Part shown: positions 30,921 through 39,599 of the stretch, piece by piece
How the letters are laid out: every line of letters starts with the position of its first letter
How positions within the stretch are numbered: the stretch's first letter is position 1
DNA from: Streptomyces stelliscabiei
GTDB taxonomy: Bacteria; Actinomycetota; Actinomycetes; Streptomycetales; Streptomycetaceae
Reading direction: 5' to 3'
Length of the DNA stretch: 64,000 nucleotides
Assembly: GCF_014873495.1 (NCBI RefSeq)
Contig: NZ_JADBGF010000001.1
Span: forward strand, 9,424,001-9,488,000
Made by a program: the position numbers and the translations under genes
Notes under the pieces: generated by a model
Told to the model about the DNA's origin: nothing
Seen by the model: only the letters and a program-made list of their open reading frames with translations
Databases searched by the model: none

Positions 30921-33900
30921 ATGGACCGTGACCAGAGTCACCGCACCCCGCCCCTGACCCGCCGCCGACTCCTCGCCGCCACCGGGGCCACCGGGGCGGC
31001 CGTGGTCCTCGGCACCACCGGCGCGGCGGCGTCCGGGACCGCCCGGCCGGGCACCTCCGGCCTCGCCCTCACCTTCACCCGGGCCACCAACGGCTCGGCG
31101 ACCCTCGCCCCCACCGGTGACACCCTGATCGCCGAGATCCAGAGCGGCCTGTGGTCCCTGCCGCGCGGCGGCGGCAGAGCGGTCCCCCTCACCCCGGCCG
31201 GTCTCGAACCCAACCGGCCCGCCTACTCCCCGGACGGCGACCTCGTCGCGTTCTGCGCCTACCAGGGCGGCGGCTTCCACCTCTGGACCATGCGCCCCGA
31301 CGGCTCCGAGCTCCGGCGGCGCACCGACGGCCCCTGGGACGACCGGGCCCCGGCCTGGTCACCCGACGGCACCCGCATCGCCTTCTGCTCCGAACGCGGC
31401 GGCGACCCCGACGCGCCCGCCGGCGGATGCCCCTACCGCGTCCACGTCCTGGACCTCGGCACCGGCGACATCACCCGCGTCACCGGCCTCCCCGGCCAGG
31501 ACGGCCCCCTCCAGGACGGCGGCTGGGAGGACTTCGACCCCACCTGGTCACCGGACGGCACCCGGCTGCTGTTCGTACGCGGCAAGGTCGTCACCACCGG
31601 CACGACCCCGGCCGTCGAGTCCCGCACCGTCGCCGCCGTGGCCGCCGACGGCACCGGTCCCGTGACCGTCGAGCACACCGAAACCGCGGCCGCGCAGGTC
31701 ATGACCCCCGCCCTCGCCCCGGACGGCCGCCTCGCGTACCTGCGCACCACCGCCTCCCCCCACGGCTCCTGCACCCTCGTCGTCGGCGGGGAACCCGTCC
31801 CGGTCGACGGCGACCTCGCGCCCGTGCCGCCCTGCTGGACGGCCGACGGCGAACTGCTGCTCACGGTGGACGGCCGGTTCACCCTCCTACGGCCCGAAGC
31901 GCCCGCACGACCGCGGGAGATCCCCTTCGAGGGGACCCTCCCCGTGGACCGGCCGCGCCGCCGCGTCAAGGAGTACGACCTCGGAGAGGCACGCGTGCGG
32001 CCCGCACGAGGCATCCACCTGCCCGCACTCTCCCCGGACGGGCGGAGCGTCGCGTTCGCCGCCCTCAACGCGCTCTGGCTGGCGGGCACGTCGGGCGGTC
32101 GCCCGCCGAAGCGGCTGCGGCAGTCCCCGCCCACCCGCTGGCTCCTCGCACCCTCCTGGGCCCCCGACGGGCGGTCCCTCGTCCACGCCGACGACCGCGA
32201 CGGCCTCCTCGGCGTGTACCGGCATGATCTGGCCACCGGCGAGGAGACCGCCCTCGCCACCGGCGGCCGGGTGATGCCCGCCCTCGCGCCCGACGGGCAG
32301 CGGCTCGCGTGCCTCGACATGGCCGGACGCCTCGTCGTGCGGGACCTGGCGAGCGGCGAGGAACGCGTCCTCGTCGCCCCGCTCGGCGGAGGCGGCATCC
32401 CCGGCAGGCCGAGCTGGTCGCCCGACGGCCGGTACCTCGCGCTGTGCGACCGCAACCGGCTCGGCGCCCGCTTCCGCGAGGGCTACAACCTGATCCGGGT
32501 CGTGGACGCCACGACCGGCGCCGACCGGCTGCACACGGTCGCACCGCACACCTCGATCGCCGACCGGTACGACTCCGGGCCCGTCTGGTCGCCCGACGGC
32601 CGCTGGATGGCCGTGATCGTCGAGTCCGCGCTCTGCCTGCTGCCCGTGACCCCCGACGGCACCCCGCGCGGCAGGCTCCGCACCCTCACCACCGAACCCG
32701 CCGACCACCCCAGCTGGTCCGGCGACTCCACCACGCTCCTGTACCAGTCGGGCATCCGCCTGCGCCTCGTCGACGTCTCCGGCGACCGCCCGCGCACCGT
32801 CCGCGTACCGCTCGACCGCACCCGGCCCGCCCCCGCCGACACCGTCGTCCACGCGGGCCGCCTGTGGGACGGCACCGGCGAGACGGTCCGCGACGACGTC
32901 GACATCGTCGTACGCGACGGCCGGATCACCGCCGTCGAACACCACCGGCGCAGTCGCACGGCCGCCCTCCGCCGCGTCGACGCCTCCGCGCACACCGTGC
33001 TCCCCGGCCTGTGGGACACCCACACCCACCCCTGGCAGAGCACCTACGGCAGCCGCCAGGCCGCCGGTCAGCTCACCTACGGCGTCACCACCGCCGTCTC
33101 CCTCGGCGGCTTCGCCCATGAACAGGCCCGCATCCGCGAGGAGGTGCACGCCGGCCGGCTCGCCGGGCCCCGGCTGCTCACCACCGGGGAACTCCTCGAC
33201 GGCGGACGGGTCGCGTACAGCATGGGACGCGCCCACCGGACGAGGGCGGGCCTGCGCCGCTCACTGGAACGGGCCGCCGCGCTCGACTGGGACTTCGTCA
33301 AGACGTACGTGCGGGCGCCCGGTTGGGTGATGGGCGAGGCGGCCCGCTTCGCCCACGAACGCCTCGGTGTCCGCACGGGCGGTCATCTGCTCTCCCCGGG
33401 CGTCCAGCTCGGCCAGGATCTGACGACCCATCTGCAGGCCACCCAGCGGGCCGAGTTCGGCCACGCCACGACCGCCGCCGGGCGGTCCTACCAGGACGTC
33501 GTGGAGATCTACACCCGACAGGGCGTGGACTTCTCCCTGATCGCCACCCCCTTCACGGCCGCGCCCCTCATGGGAGCGGACCCGTCCCTGGCCGACGACC
33601 CCCGGGTCACGGTCGTGATGCCACCGTGGGACGCCGCCCTCGTCCGGCAGGGGGCGGGGATTCCGCCGACACCCGACCAACTCGCCGCGCTGCGCACCGA
33701 GACCGACATCTACCGGCGGATCCTCGCGGCCGGCGGGGCAGTCGCCCTCGGCACCGACCAGCCGCTGGTCGCCGTCGGTCTCTCCCTCCACCTCGCCCTG
33801 CGTGCCCTGCACGCCGGTGGACTCACCCCGGCCGAGACCCTGCGCACCGCGACCGCGCTCCCGGCCCGGCTGTTCGGCCTGGACGACCACCTCGGGACGG

Positions 33901-34136
33901 TCGCCACGGGCAGGCTCGCCGACCTGACCGTCGTCGACGGCGACCCGTTCACGGACTTCGCCGACCTCGTCCGCACGGTGTCGGTCCTGCGGGGCGGACA
34001 CCTCCACACCACCGAGGAGTTGGTGGCCGCGTACCGCCCCACGGCCCGGCGCGCGAAGGCCGCGGGGACCGAGGAGGACTGGCTGGAGGTGGGCCGGCTG
34101 ATGCGCCAGGACGGCTGCTGCCACGACGACCGCTGA
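30921..34136 (+). CDS. Tat-exported beta-propeller/amidohydrolase protein
   Basis: This very large protein (1071 residues) has a Tat-type signal (TRRRLLAATG then hydrophobic residues). Residues ~45-640 carry repeated WD40/TolB-like units, each with a SPDG or PDG turn (WSPDGTRLLFVRG, YSPDGDLVAFCAY, LSPDGRSVAFAAL). The C-terminal ~640-1071 is an amidohydrolase-superfamily TIM barrel with the metal-binding H701-T-H703 in WDTHTHPW, other His/Asp sites (HATTAAG, GTDQPL), and the C-terminal imidazolonepropionase-like LGTVATGRLADLTVVDGDPF. The protein is presumably extracytoplasmic and hydrolyses amide or similar bonds. Start ATG 30921 has no obvious ribosome site. Confidence 0.88.
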   Translation: MDRDQSHRTPPLTRRRLLAATGATGAAVVLGTTGAAASGTARPGTSGLALTFTRATNGSATLAPTGDTLIAEIQSGLWSLPRGGGRAVPLTPAGLEPNRPAYSPDGDLVAFCAYQGGGFHLWTMRPDGSELRRRTDGPWDDRAPAWSPDGTRIAFCSERGGDPDAPAGGCPYRVHVLDLGTGDITRVTGLPGQDGPLQDGGWEDFDPTWSPDGTRLLFVRGKVVTTGTTPAVESRTVAAVAADGTGPVTVEHTETAAAQVMTPALAPDGRLAYLRTTASPHGSCTLVVGGEPVPVDGDLAPVPPCWTADGELLLTVDGRFTLLRPEAPARPREIPFEGTLPVDRPRRRVKEYDLGEARVRPARGIHLPALSPDGRSVAFAALNALWLAGTSGGRPPKRLRQSPPTRWLLAPSWAPDGRSLVHADDRDGLLGVYRHDLATGEETALATGGRVMPALAPDGQRLACLDMAGRLVVRDLASGEERVLVAPLGGGGIPGRPSWSPDGRYLALCDRNRLGARFREGYNLIRVVDATTGADRLHTVAPHTSIADRYDSGPVWSPDGRWMAVIVESALCLLPVTPDGTPRGRLRTLTTEPADHPSWSGDSTTLLYQSGIRLRLVDVSGDRPRTVRVPLDRTRPAPADTVVHAGRLWDGTGETVRDDVDIVVRDGRITAVEHHRRSRTAALRRVDASAHTVLPGLWDTHTHPWQSTYGSRQAAGQLTYGVTTAVSLGGFAHEQARIREEVHAGRLAGPRLLTTGELLDGGRVAYSMGRAHRTRAGLRRSLERAAALDWDFVKTYVRAPGWVMGEAARFAHERLGVRTGGHLLSPGVQLGQDLTTHLQATQRAEFGHATTAAGRSYQDVVEIYTRQGVDFSLIATPFTAAPLMGADPSLADDPRVTVVMPPWDAALVRQGAGIPPTPDQLAALRTETDIYRRILAAGGAVALGTDQPLVAVGLSLHLALRALHAGGLTPAETLRTATALPARLFGLDDHLGTVATGRLADLTVVDGDPFTDFADLVRTVSVLRGGHLHTTEELVAAYRPTARRAKAAGTEEDWLEVGRLMRQDGCCHDDR

Positions 34137-34139
34137 GGG

Positions 34140-34264
34140 CGTCCGTTCCGTGCCTGGTGGTCGGTGCCTGGTGATCGGTGTCCTTGCCGATGAACAGCTC
34201 CGCGAAGCCCGGCGGGTCCGGCACCGGCGACGACCACGGGGACGTGCTCGGTGGGAGAGGTCAT
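34140..34264 (-). pseudogene. remnant of an FAD-dependent monooxygenase N-terminus
   Basis: Read on the minus strand from ATG 34264, this intergenic stretch encodes MTSPTEHVPVVVAGAGPAGL, including a GAGPAG dinucleotide-binding motif and the usual start of aromatic-ring or polyketide FAD monooxygenases. The frame then moves into a shifted, unrelated tail (a +1 frame reads GFAELFIGKDTD). No catalytic domain follows, and the convergent amidohydrolase gene lies immediately beyond. It looks like the decayed 5' end of a deleted monooxygenase gene. Confidence 0.45.
34150..34177. repeat. 14-bp tandem duplication
   Basis: GTGCCTGGTGGTCG (34150-34163) is repeated at 34164-34177 with one mismatch, in the decayed intergenic region after the amidohydrolase. 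A similar string (GTGCTTGGTGGTCG) occurs near 30119-30132 before the DUF6328-like gene. Confidence 0.5.
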
Positions 34265-34294
34265 CCGAGCATGATGCCGGTCCCGGACGGCCCG

Positions 34295-35275
34295 TCACCG
34301 CAGTCCGAACCGCTCTGCCCAGTCCGTGATGTCGGCCGTGGTCGCGTTGCCGCCGCAGACCACGAGGCCCAGCCGAGCGCCGTCGCCGACCCGCTCCAGC
34401 ACCTGCCGGGCCGCGGGCAGCAGACATCCGGCGGCGGGTTCCGTCCACACCTTGGCGTGCTCGGCGAACTCCAGGACGCCCCGCACCGCCTCCGCGTCGG
34501 GGACCACGAGGACGTCCTCGACGAGGGCGGTCGCATGGTCGTAGGTCAGCCGGGAGACGGAGGGTGCGCTGAGCGTGGTGACGACGGAGGAGAGGGGGAC
34601 CGTGACGGGGCCGCCGGCCGCGAGGGCCTCGGTCATGGCCGTCGCACCGACGGTCTCCACGCCCCAGACGCGGACGCCGGGGCGCAGGGCCTCGAAGGCC
34701 GCCGCGACACCGGCGATCAGGCCGCCGCCGCCGATGCTCACGAGTACGTCGGTGAGCGCGCCGGGGCCGTCCGTCCCCTCGGTGTCCGCGGCGAACTCCA
34801 GGCCGACGGTGCCCTGGCCGGCGATCACCAGCGGGTCGTCGAAGGGGTGGACGAGGGTGAGGCCCTCCGAGCGCAGCCGCTCGGTCAGCGCGAACGCCTC
34901 CGCCATGCCGTCCGTGAGCCGCAGCGAGGCGCCGGCCGCCTCGACGCGGTCGACGGCGCGCCGGGGTGCGGACCGGGACATCACGACCGTGGCCTTGGTG
35001 TGCAGCGCGGCGGCCATGTGCGCCAGCGCGATGCCGTGGTTGCCGCCGCTGACCGCGACGACGCCGGCCGCCCGCTCGGCGGGCGTCAGCGCCAGCAGCT
35101 TCGCCGTGGCGCCGCGCGCCTTGAACGAGCCGGTCCGCTGCAGCAGTTCCAGCTTCGTGGTCACGGGGACACCGAGCAGCTCGGACAGCCCCGGGCTCGG
35201 GACGGTCGGCGTCCGCACGACATGGCCGGCGATGGTGGCGGCGGCTTCCCTGATCTCGTCGATCCCGATCAACAC
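34295..35275 (-). CDS. threonine/serine dehydratase-family PLP enzyme
   Basis: This 326-residue protein is a fold-type II PLP enzyme. The Schiff-base Lys is K52 in QRTGSFKARGA. The phosphate loop SIGGGGLIAG and SGGNHG motif are present, followed by the TEPAAGCLLPAA block typical of serine racemase/threonine dehydratase-like proteins. It would deaminate or racemise serine, threonine or a related 2-amino acid in the cytoplasm; the substrate is not fixed by sequence. Start GTG 35275 is preceded by CGGAG. It is convergent with the large amidohydrolase and follows a long inverted repeat. Confidence 0.88.
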   Translation of the reverse strand: MLIGIDEIREAAATIAGHVVRTPTVPSPGLSELLGVPVTTKLELLQRTGSFKARGATAKLLALTPAERAAGVVAVSGGNHGIALAHMAAALHTKATVVMSRSAPRRAVDRVEAAGASLRLTDGMAEAFALTERLRSEGLTLVHPFDDPLVIAGQGTVGLEFAADTEGTDGPGALTDVLVSIGGGGLIAGVAAAFEALRPGVRVWGVETVGATAMTEALAAGGPVTVPLSSVVTTLSAPSVSRLTYDHATALVEDVLVVPDAEAVRGVLEFAEHAKVWTEPAAGCLLPAARQVLERVGDGARLGLVVCGGNATTADITDWAERFGLR

Positions 35276-35310
35276 GGTGGCACTCCGTTCGGTGGTGCGG
35301 TCATCTGCGG

Positions 35311-35479
35311 CCCGGTGGGGGCTGCTCGCGCAGTTCCCCGCGCCCCGGAAAGCAGGCCCCGCGGGCCTGAAAGGCCACGGTCCTGCGGGCCTGGAGCTGC
35401 GGTCCTGCGGCCTGAAAAGCGCGGGGTGCAGCCCCGGTTCTTCAGGGGCGCGGGGAACTGCGCGAGAAGCCCCACCGGG
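35311..35479. repeat. long inverted repeat of a Streptomyces intergenic repeat family
   Basis: A 36-base left arm (35311-35346) and a 35-base right arm (35445-35479) are near-perfect inverted copies around a 98-base centre. The arm contains GCGCAGTTCCCCGCGCCCC, a string seen widely in Streptomyces intergenic regions. The centre has internal repeats (GGTCCTGCGG twice; GGCCTGAAA twice). A related but diverged copy occurs at 59455-59474. It fills the 252-base gap between the dehydratase and the UBP zinc-finger gene and may act as a terminator or mobile REP-like element. Confidence 0.7.
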
Positions 35480-35527
35480 TCCGCACCCGCCGGACAGCCT
35501 CAGCCACCTCCCACCCCCCGCGTCACG

Positions 35528-35878
35528 TCACCGCAGCCGATCCGTCCAGTCGTCCGGCACCCGCCCGGCAGGGCCCGGCACCGGCTGTTCCACAGGGTGG
35601 CTGAGCGGCGGGGCGAGGTCGGGTCCCGACTCGTACATCTCGGAGGTCTCGTAGTTCCAGAACCAGGACTCCCCGGGCTCGAAGCTCCGCACGAAGGGAT
35701 GCCCGGCGCCACTCGCGTGCGCCGTCGCGTGCTGCGAGGGCGAGGAGTCGCAGCAGCCGACGTGCCCGCACTGCGCGCAGCGCCGAAGGTGGAACCACCA
35801 GCCCCCGGCCGCCTCGCACTCCACGCAGCCCTCGCCGCTCGGCGGCACGGCGGGGTCGATTCCGGCGGGCGGCGTCAT
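35528..35878 (-). CDS. UBP-type zinc-finger protein
   Basis: This 116-residue protein has a zf-UBP domain: GCVECEAAGG, CAQCGHVGCCDSS, then HATAHASGAGHPFVRSFEPGESWFWNYE. The Cys/His spacing (CxxC...CxxC...CC...H...H) matches ubiquitin-protease-associated zinc fingers, which in bacteria are common in actinomycetes but have no ubiquitin partner. The C-terminal ~30 residues are Pro-rich. ATG 35878 overlaps the histidine-kinase stop (ATGA), so it is translationally coupled to the kinase and probably belongs to its signalling operon. Confidence 0.9.
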   Translation of the reverse strand: MTPPAGIDPAVPPSGEGCVECEAAGGWWFHLRRCAQCGHVGCCDSSPSQHATAHASGAGHPFVRSFEPGESWFWNYETSEMYESGPDLAPPLSHPVEQPVPGPAGRVPDDWTDRLR

Positions 35879-37392
35879 CGGGTCTCCTCGGAAAGGTCGG
35901 GGTCGTGGGGCGGGTCGTCGGCGGGGTCGTCGGCGAGCGTGAGGTCCAGGTCCGCCGCCGGCGCCGTCAGTGGCAGGAACACCTGGAAGCGGGTCTCGCC
36001 CGGCCGGGACCGGACCTCGATGTGGCCGTGGTGCTTGTTGACCACGATGCGCCAGGAGATGTCGAGGCCGAGCCCGGTCCCCTGCCCGACCGGCTTGGTG
36101 GTGAAGAACGGGTCGAAGATACGGCCCTTGATCTCCGCCGGGATACCGGGGCCGGTGTCACGGAACTCGACCAGCACCTGGTCCCGGTGGTCGAGCGCCG
36201 TGCGTACCGTCAGCGTGCCCGCGCCGCCCGTCTCGTTGATCGCGGAGACCGCGTTGTCGATCAGGTTCGTCCACACCTGGTTCAACTCGCCCGGATAGGC
36301 CGGGATGCGCGGCAGCGAGCGGTCGTACTCCTTCACCACCTCGATCCGCTCGCCGATCTTCCCGGACAGCATCAGCAGGGTGCTGTCGAGGAGTTCGTGG
36401 ACGTCGGCGTTCTGGTAGGGCGCCCGGTCGAGCTGCGAGTACTGCTTCGCCGCGTCGACGAGCTGGGTGATACGGGTCGTGGAGTCCTCGATCTCGTTCA
36501 TCAACAGCTCGGTCTCGACCGTGTAGTTGAGCCAGCGGACCGCGCCTTCGAGGGTGTGCTCGTCGACGGCGGCCGCGACCCGGTCCAGCCAGGCGGTGTC
36601 GAGTCCGGCCTGGACGAAGTTCGGAGCGAGCTGCCAGCCGCCCGCGATGCCGTGGTCGTCGAACCAGTCCGACAGCTCGTCCTCCCGGTCGGAGGCCTCC
36701 AGCGGACTGAGCGGGGTCGCCTTGGCGACCTGCTCGGCCGTCCGCTCCTGGAGATCGACCAGCGACTCCAGCATGGCCCTCTTGTACGGCCCGGCGGCGA
36801 TGACCCCGAGCTTGTGCCGCATCCCGGCCACCCGCTCCCGCAGCGCGGAGGTGGCCCGCACCGCCGCGGCGGCAGGGTTGTTCAGCTCATGGGTGAGCCC
36901 GGCAGACAGCGAGCCGAGCGCCAGCAGGCGTTCGCGCTGGTTGATGGTCCGCTGGGTGTTCTGCTGACCGAAGAACAGGCCCTCCAGCAGGTGGACGGCC
37001 ATCGGGAACCAGTCGCGCATGATCCGGGCGAACGAGTCCGCGGGCAGGACGAAGAACCGGGAGGGCACTGTCACCCGCATCGAGCCCTTGTAGCGGGCCT
37101 GGTCCGCCTGGTCGCCGAGATACGCCTGGAAGGCGCCCGCGTACACGCCGACCTGGGAGCTGCGGCTGATCTCCACGTCGTCCTCGCCGACCTGCCGGGA
37201 CATCACCACCGTGCCCTCCAGGAGCACGAAGAAGCAGGTGGCCGGCTCGCCCTCCCGGTAGACGGGGCCGGGCTCGAACCGCTCCACCCGGCCCTCGCCG
37301 CACAGCCGGTCCAACTGCCCGTCGTCCAGCTTCTCGAAGAGGAACAGCCTGCCCAGCTCGGCCCGGTCGCACGGCGACGGCTGCCCGCTCAC
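35875..37392 (-). CDS. cyclic-nucleotide-binding-domain histidine kinase
   Basis: This 505-residue protein has an N-terminal cNMP-binding domain (about residues 8-140; VYREGEPATCFFVLLEGTVV, then a diverged phosphate-binding cassette). A coiled/HisKA-like segment carries LGSLSAGLTHELNNPAAAAVR (phospho-acceptor H168). The C-terminal HATPase domain has NLIDNAVSAI, DTGPGIP and GQGTGLGLDISWRIV. No membrane segment is visible, so it senses in the cytoplasm. Start GTG 37392. It lies 19 bases after the response regulator/flavin reductase fusion, which is likely its phosphotransfer partner, and overlaps the UBP zinc-finger gene. Confidence 0.9.
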   Translation of the reverse strand: MSGQPSPCDRAELGRLFLFEKLDDGQLDRLCGEGRVERFEPGPVYREGEPATCFFVLLEGTVVMSRQVGEDDVEISRSSQVGVYAGAFQAYLGDQADQARYKGSMRVTVPSRFFVLPADSFARIMRDWFPMAVHLLEGLFFGQQNTQRTINQRERLLALGSLSAGLTHELNNPAAAAVRATSALRERVAGMRHKLGVIAAGPYKRAMLESLVDLQERTAEQVAKATPLSPLEASDREDELSDWFDDHGIAGGWQLAPNFVQAGLDTAWLDRVAAAVDEHTLEGAVRWLNYTVETELLMNEIEDSTTRITQLVDAAKQYSQLDRAPYQNADVHELLDSTLLMLSGKIGERIEVVKEYDRSLPRIPAYPGELNQVWTNLIDNAVSAINETGGAGTLTVRTALDHRDQVLVEFRDTGPGIPAEIKGRIFDPFFTTKPVGQGTGLGLDISWRIVVNKHHGHIEVRSRPGETRFQVFLPLTAPAADLDLTLADDPADDPPHDPDLSEETR

Positions 37393-37411
37393 GACGACGT
37401 CCGTCCGGCTG

Positions 37412-39088
37412 TCATGACTGCTCCAGATACCTGTGCACCAGCATCACGGCCATCGCTCCCTCTCCCACGGCGGACGCGACCCGCTTCGCGGACTCCGACC
37501 GCGCGTCCCCGGCGACGAACACGCCGGGCACATTGGTCTCCAGGTGGTACGGCGGCCGGTCCAGCTCCCAGCCCGGCGGCGGGCCCCCGTCGGCGGTCAT
37601 GTCGGGCCCGGCCACGATGAACCCGCGCTCGTCGCGGAGTACGGTTCCCTCCAGCCAGTCGGTGTGCGGCTCGGCGCCGATGAACACGAACAGCCACTGC
37701 GCGTCGACGAGTTCCTCACGCCCGCTCGCCAGGTCCCTGAGCGTCAGCTGCTCCAGCTGGTTGGTACCGTGCGCGGCCTCGACGACCGTGCCGGGGCGCA
37801 CGAAGACGTTCGGCGCCTCCCCGAGCTGCTGGATCAGATAGTGCGACATGGACGCGGTGAGCGACTCGCCGCGTACGAGCAGGGTGACGGACTTGGCGCC
37901 GCGCGCCAGGTACATCGCGGCCTGCCCGGCCGAGTTGGCGCCGCCCACGATGTACACGTCGTGCCCCTGGCAGCCGGCCGCCTCGGTGAGCGCGGACCCG
38001 TAGAACACTCCGCAGCCGGTGAGGTCCGCACAGCCCGGCGCGGCGAGCTGGCGGTACGACACGCCGGTCGCCAGGATCACGCTGTGCGCGGCGACCGTCG
38101 AACCGTCGGAGAACCGGACGGTCCGGGCCGCCCCGTTCACCTCCAGGCCGCTCACCTCGCGGGCGGTGAGGATCTCCGCCCCGAACTTGGTGGCCTGGCG
38201 CCGGGCGCGGCCGGTGAGCTGCCCGCCGGACACCCCGTCGGGGAAGCCCAGGTAGTTCTCGATGCGTGAACTCTGCCCGGCCTGCCCGCCCGTGGCCGAT
38301 CGCTCGACGAGCAGGGTCCGCAGCCCCTCCGAGGCCCCGTACACGGCCGCGCCGAGCCCTGCGGGCCCGCCGCCGATGACGACCAGGTCGTAGAACTCCT
38401 GGGCCGGTGTGGTGGCCAGCCCCACCTTCTCCGCCAGCTCCGGGTCCTCCGGCGCCACCAGCGGTGTGCCGTCCGGGGTGACGACCAGCGGCAGCCGCGC
38501 GCCGTCCGCGCCGGCCGCCGCGAGCAGGCGCCGCCCCTCCGGCTCGTCCGAGGAGTACCAGCGGTACGGCACCTGGTTGCGCGCCAGGAACTCGCGTACG
38601 CCGGACGACCGCGCCGACCACCGGTGCCCGACGACCTTCGTGGTGCCCACACAGGTGCGGTCGGCGGCCCGCCAGGCCTGCAGCAGGTCGTCCAGGACGG
38701 GGTAGAGCTTCTCCTCCGGCGGGTCCCACGGCTTCAGCAGATAGTGGTCGAGGTCGATGACGTTGATCGCGTCGATCGCCGCGCCGGTGTCGGCGTAGGC
38801 GGTCAGCAGGACGCGCCGGGCGCCCGGATAGACGTCCAGCGCCTGTTCCAGGAACTCGATGCCGTTCATCTCCGGCATCCGGTAGTCGGCCAGGACCACC
38901 GCCACCTGGTCCCCGCGCAGCTTCAGCTCCCGCAGGGCCTCCAGCGCCGACTGCCCGGACTCCGCCCGCACGATCCGGTACGACTCGCCGTACCTGCGCC
39001 GCAGGTCCCGTGCCACCGCACGGGACACCCCGGGATCGTCATCCACCGTGAGGATCACGTTCCGCGCCGGACCGACCGCCTGAGTCAT
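37412..39088 (-). CDS. response regulator/flavin-reductase fusion (thioredoxin-reductase-like)
   Basis: This 558-residue fusion has an N-terminal receiver domain (~8-140; acidic D17-D18 region and phospho-acceptor D68 in LADYRMPEMNG). A middle region (~155-240) resembles a glutaredoxin-like fold without CxxC (VPYRWYSSDEPEGRRLLA). The C-terminal FAD/NADP domain resembles thioredoxin reductase (VVIGGGPAGLGAAVYGASEG; GGANSAGQAAMYLARGA; FVAGDARSESAKRVASAVGEG). The classical redox CxxC of thioredoxin reductase is absent; a single Cys remains in LTGCGVFYGSA. So it probably senses or reduces a partner in response to phosphorylation rather than reducing thioredoxin. Start ATG 39088, with GGAGG close before it. 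It is the first gene of the kinase/UBP operon. Confidence 0.9.
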   Translation of the reverse strand: MTQAVGPARNVILTVDDDPGVSRAVARDLRRRYGESYRIVRAESGQSALEALRELKLRGDQVAVVLADYRMPEMNGIEFLEQALDVYPGARRVLLTAYADTGAAIDAINVIDLDHYLLKPWDPPEEKLYPVLDDLLQAWRAADRTCVGTTKVVGHRWSARSSGVREFLARNQVPYRWYSSDEPEGRRLLAAAGADGARLPLVVTPDGTPLVAPEDPELAEKVGLATTPAQEFYDLVVIGGGPAGLGAAVYGASEGLRTLLVERSATGGQAGQSSRIENYLGFPDGVSGGQLTGRARRQATKFGAEILTAREVSGLEVNGAARTVRFSDGSTVAAHSVILATGVSYRQLAAPGCADLTGCGVFYGSALTEAAGCQGHDVYIVGGANSAGQAAMYLARGAKSVTLLVRGESLTASMSHYLIQQLGEAPNVFVRPGTVVEAAHGTNQLEQLTLRDLASGREELVDAQWLFVFIGAEPHTDWLEGTVLRDERGFIVAGPDMTADGGPPPGWELDRPPYHLETNVPGVFVAGDARSESAKRVASAVGEGAMAVMLVHRYLEQS

Positions 39089-39185
39089 ACGCCTCCACCC
39101 CGAGCCAATGCGCCCATCGTATGTTCGACCGTCCGGGTTCGCTCGGTTTCCGCTCGGCCGCAGGCCGGAGCCGTTCGCCGGGGAT

Positions 39186-39542
39186 TCAGCTCCCGCGCGG
39201 GGCCAGTACGCAGAACTCGTTGCCCTCCGGGTCCGCGAGTACCACCCACGCCTCGTCACCGCTCTGCCCGACGTCCGCGTGCCGGGCCCCGAGGGCGAGG
39301 AGGCGGGCGACCTCCGCCGCCTGGTCGTCGGGGCGGAAGTCGAGGTGCAACCGGTTCTTGCCGGTCTTGCTCCCTCGGTCGAGCCCGAACAGGAGGCCGG
39401 GAAGGCGGTCCGGGGCCGGACGGATCTCGTACTCCTCGGGGGACTCGTCGACGACGACCCAGCCGAGCGCCTGCGCCCACCAGCGTCCGAGGGCCGCCGG
39501 ATCGGCCGCGTCCACCACCAACTGCTCCCACTCCAAGGCCAT
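39186..39542 (-). CDS. VOC-family (glyoxalase-like) protein
   Basis: This 118-residue protein has a single vicinal oxygen chelate fold with repeated beta-alpha-beta units (WEQLVVDAADPAALGRWWAQ, then RLHLDFRPDDQAAEVARLL, and a final WVVLADPEGNEFCVL). The metal ligands of glyoxalase I are partly present: H in RLHLDF and E in GNEF. Such small VOC proteins range from antibiotic-binding proteins to enzymes; no function is clear. ATG 39542. It is divergent from the universal stress protein gene, which starts 58 bases away. Confidence 0.8.
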   Translation of the reverse strand: MALEWEQLVVDAADPAALGRWWAQALGWVVVDESPEEYEIRPAPDRLPGLLFGLDRGSKTGKNRLHLDFRPDDQAAEVARLLALGARHADVGQSGDEAWVVLADPEGNEFCVLAPRGS

Positions 39543-39599
39543 ACGGCGAGCGTAGTGAAGACTGGGCCCGTCAGCGATGTGAGGACAGAGAGGTGGCCG

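Noticed and set aside
35311..35479. The inverted repeat as an insertion sequence
   Set aside because: No transposase frame lies between the arms and no target-site duplication is visible; it matches a dispersed intergenic repeat.
37412..39088. Straight annotation as a thioredoxin reductase
   Set aside because: The redox CxxC motif is missing and a receiver domain is fused at the N-terminus; only the flavin and NADP folds are shared.
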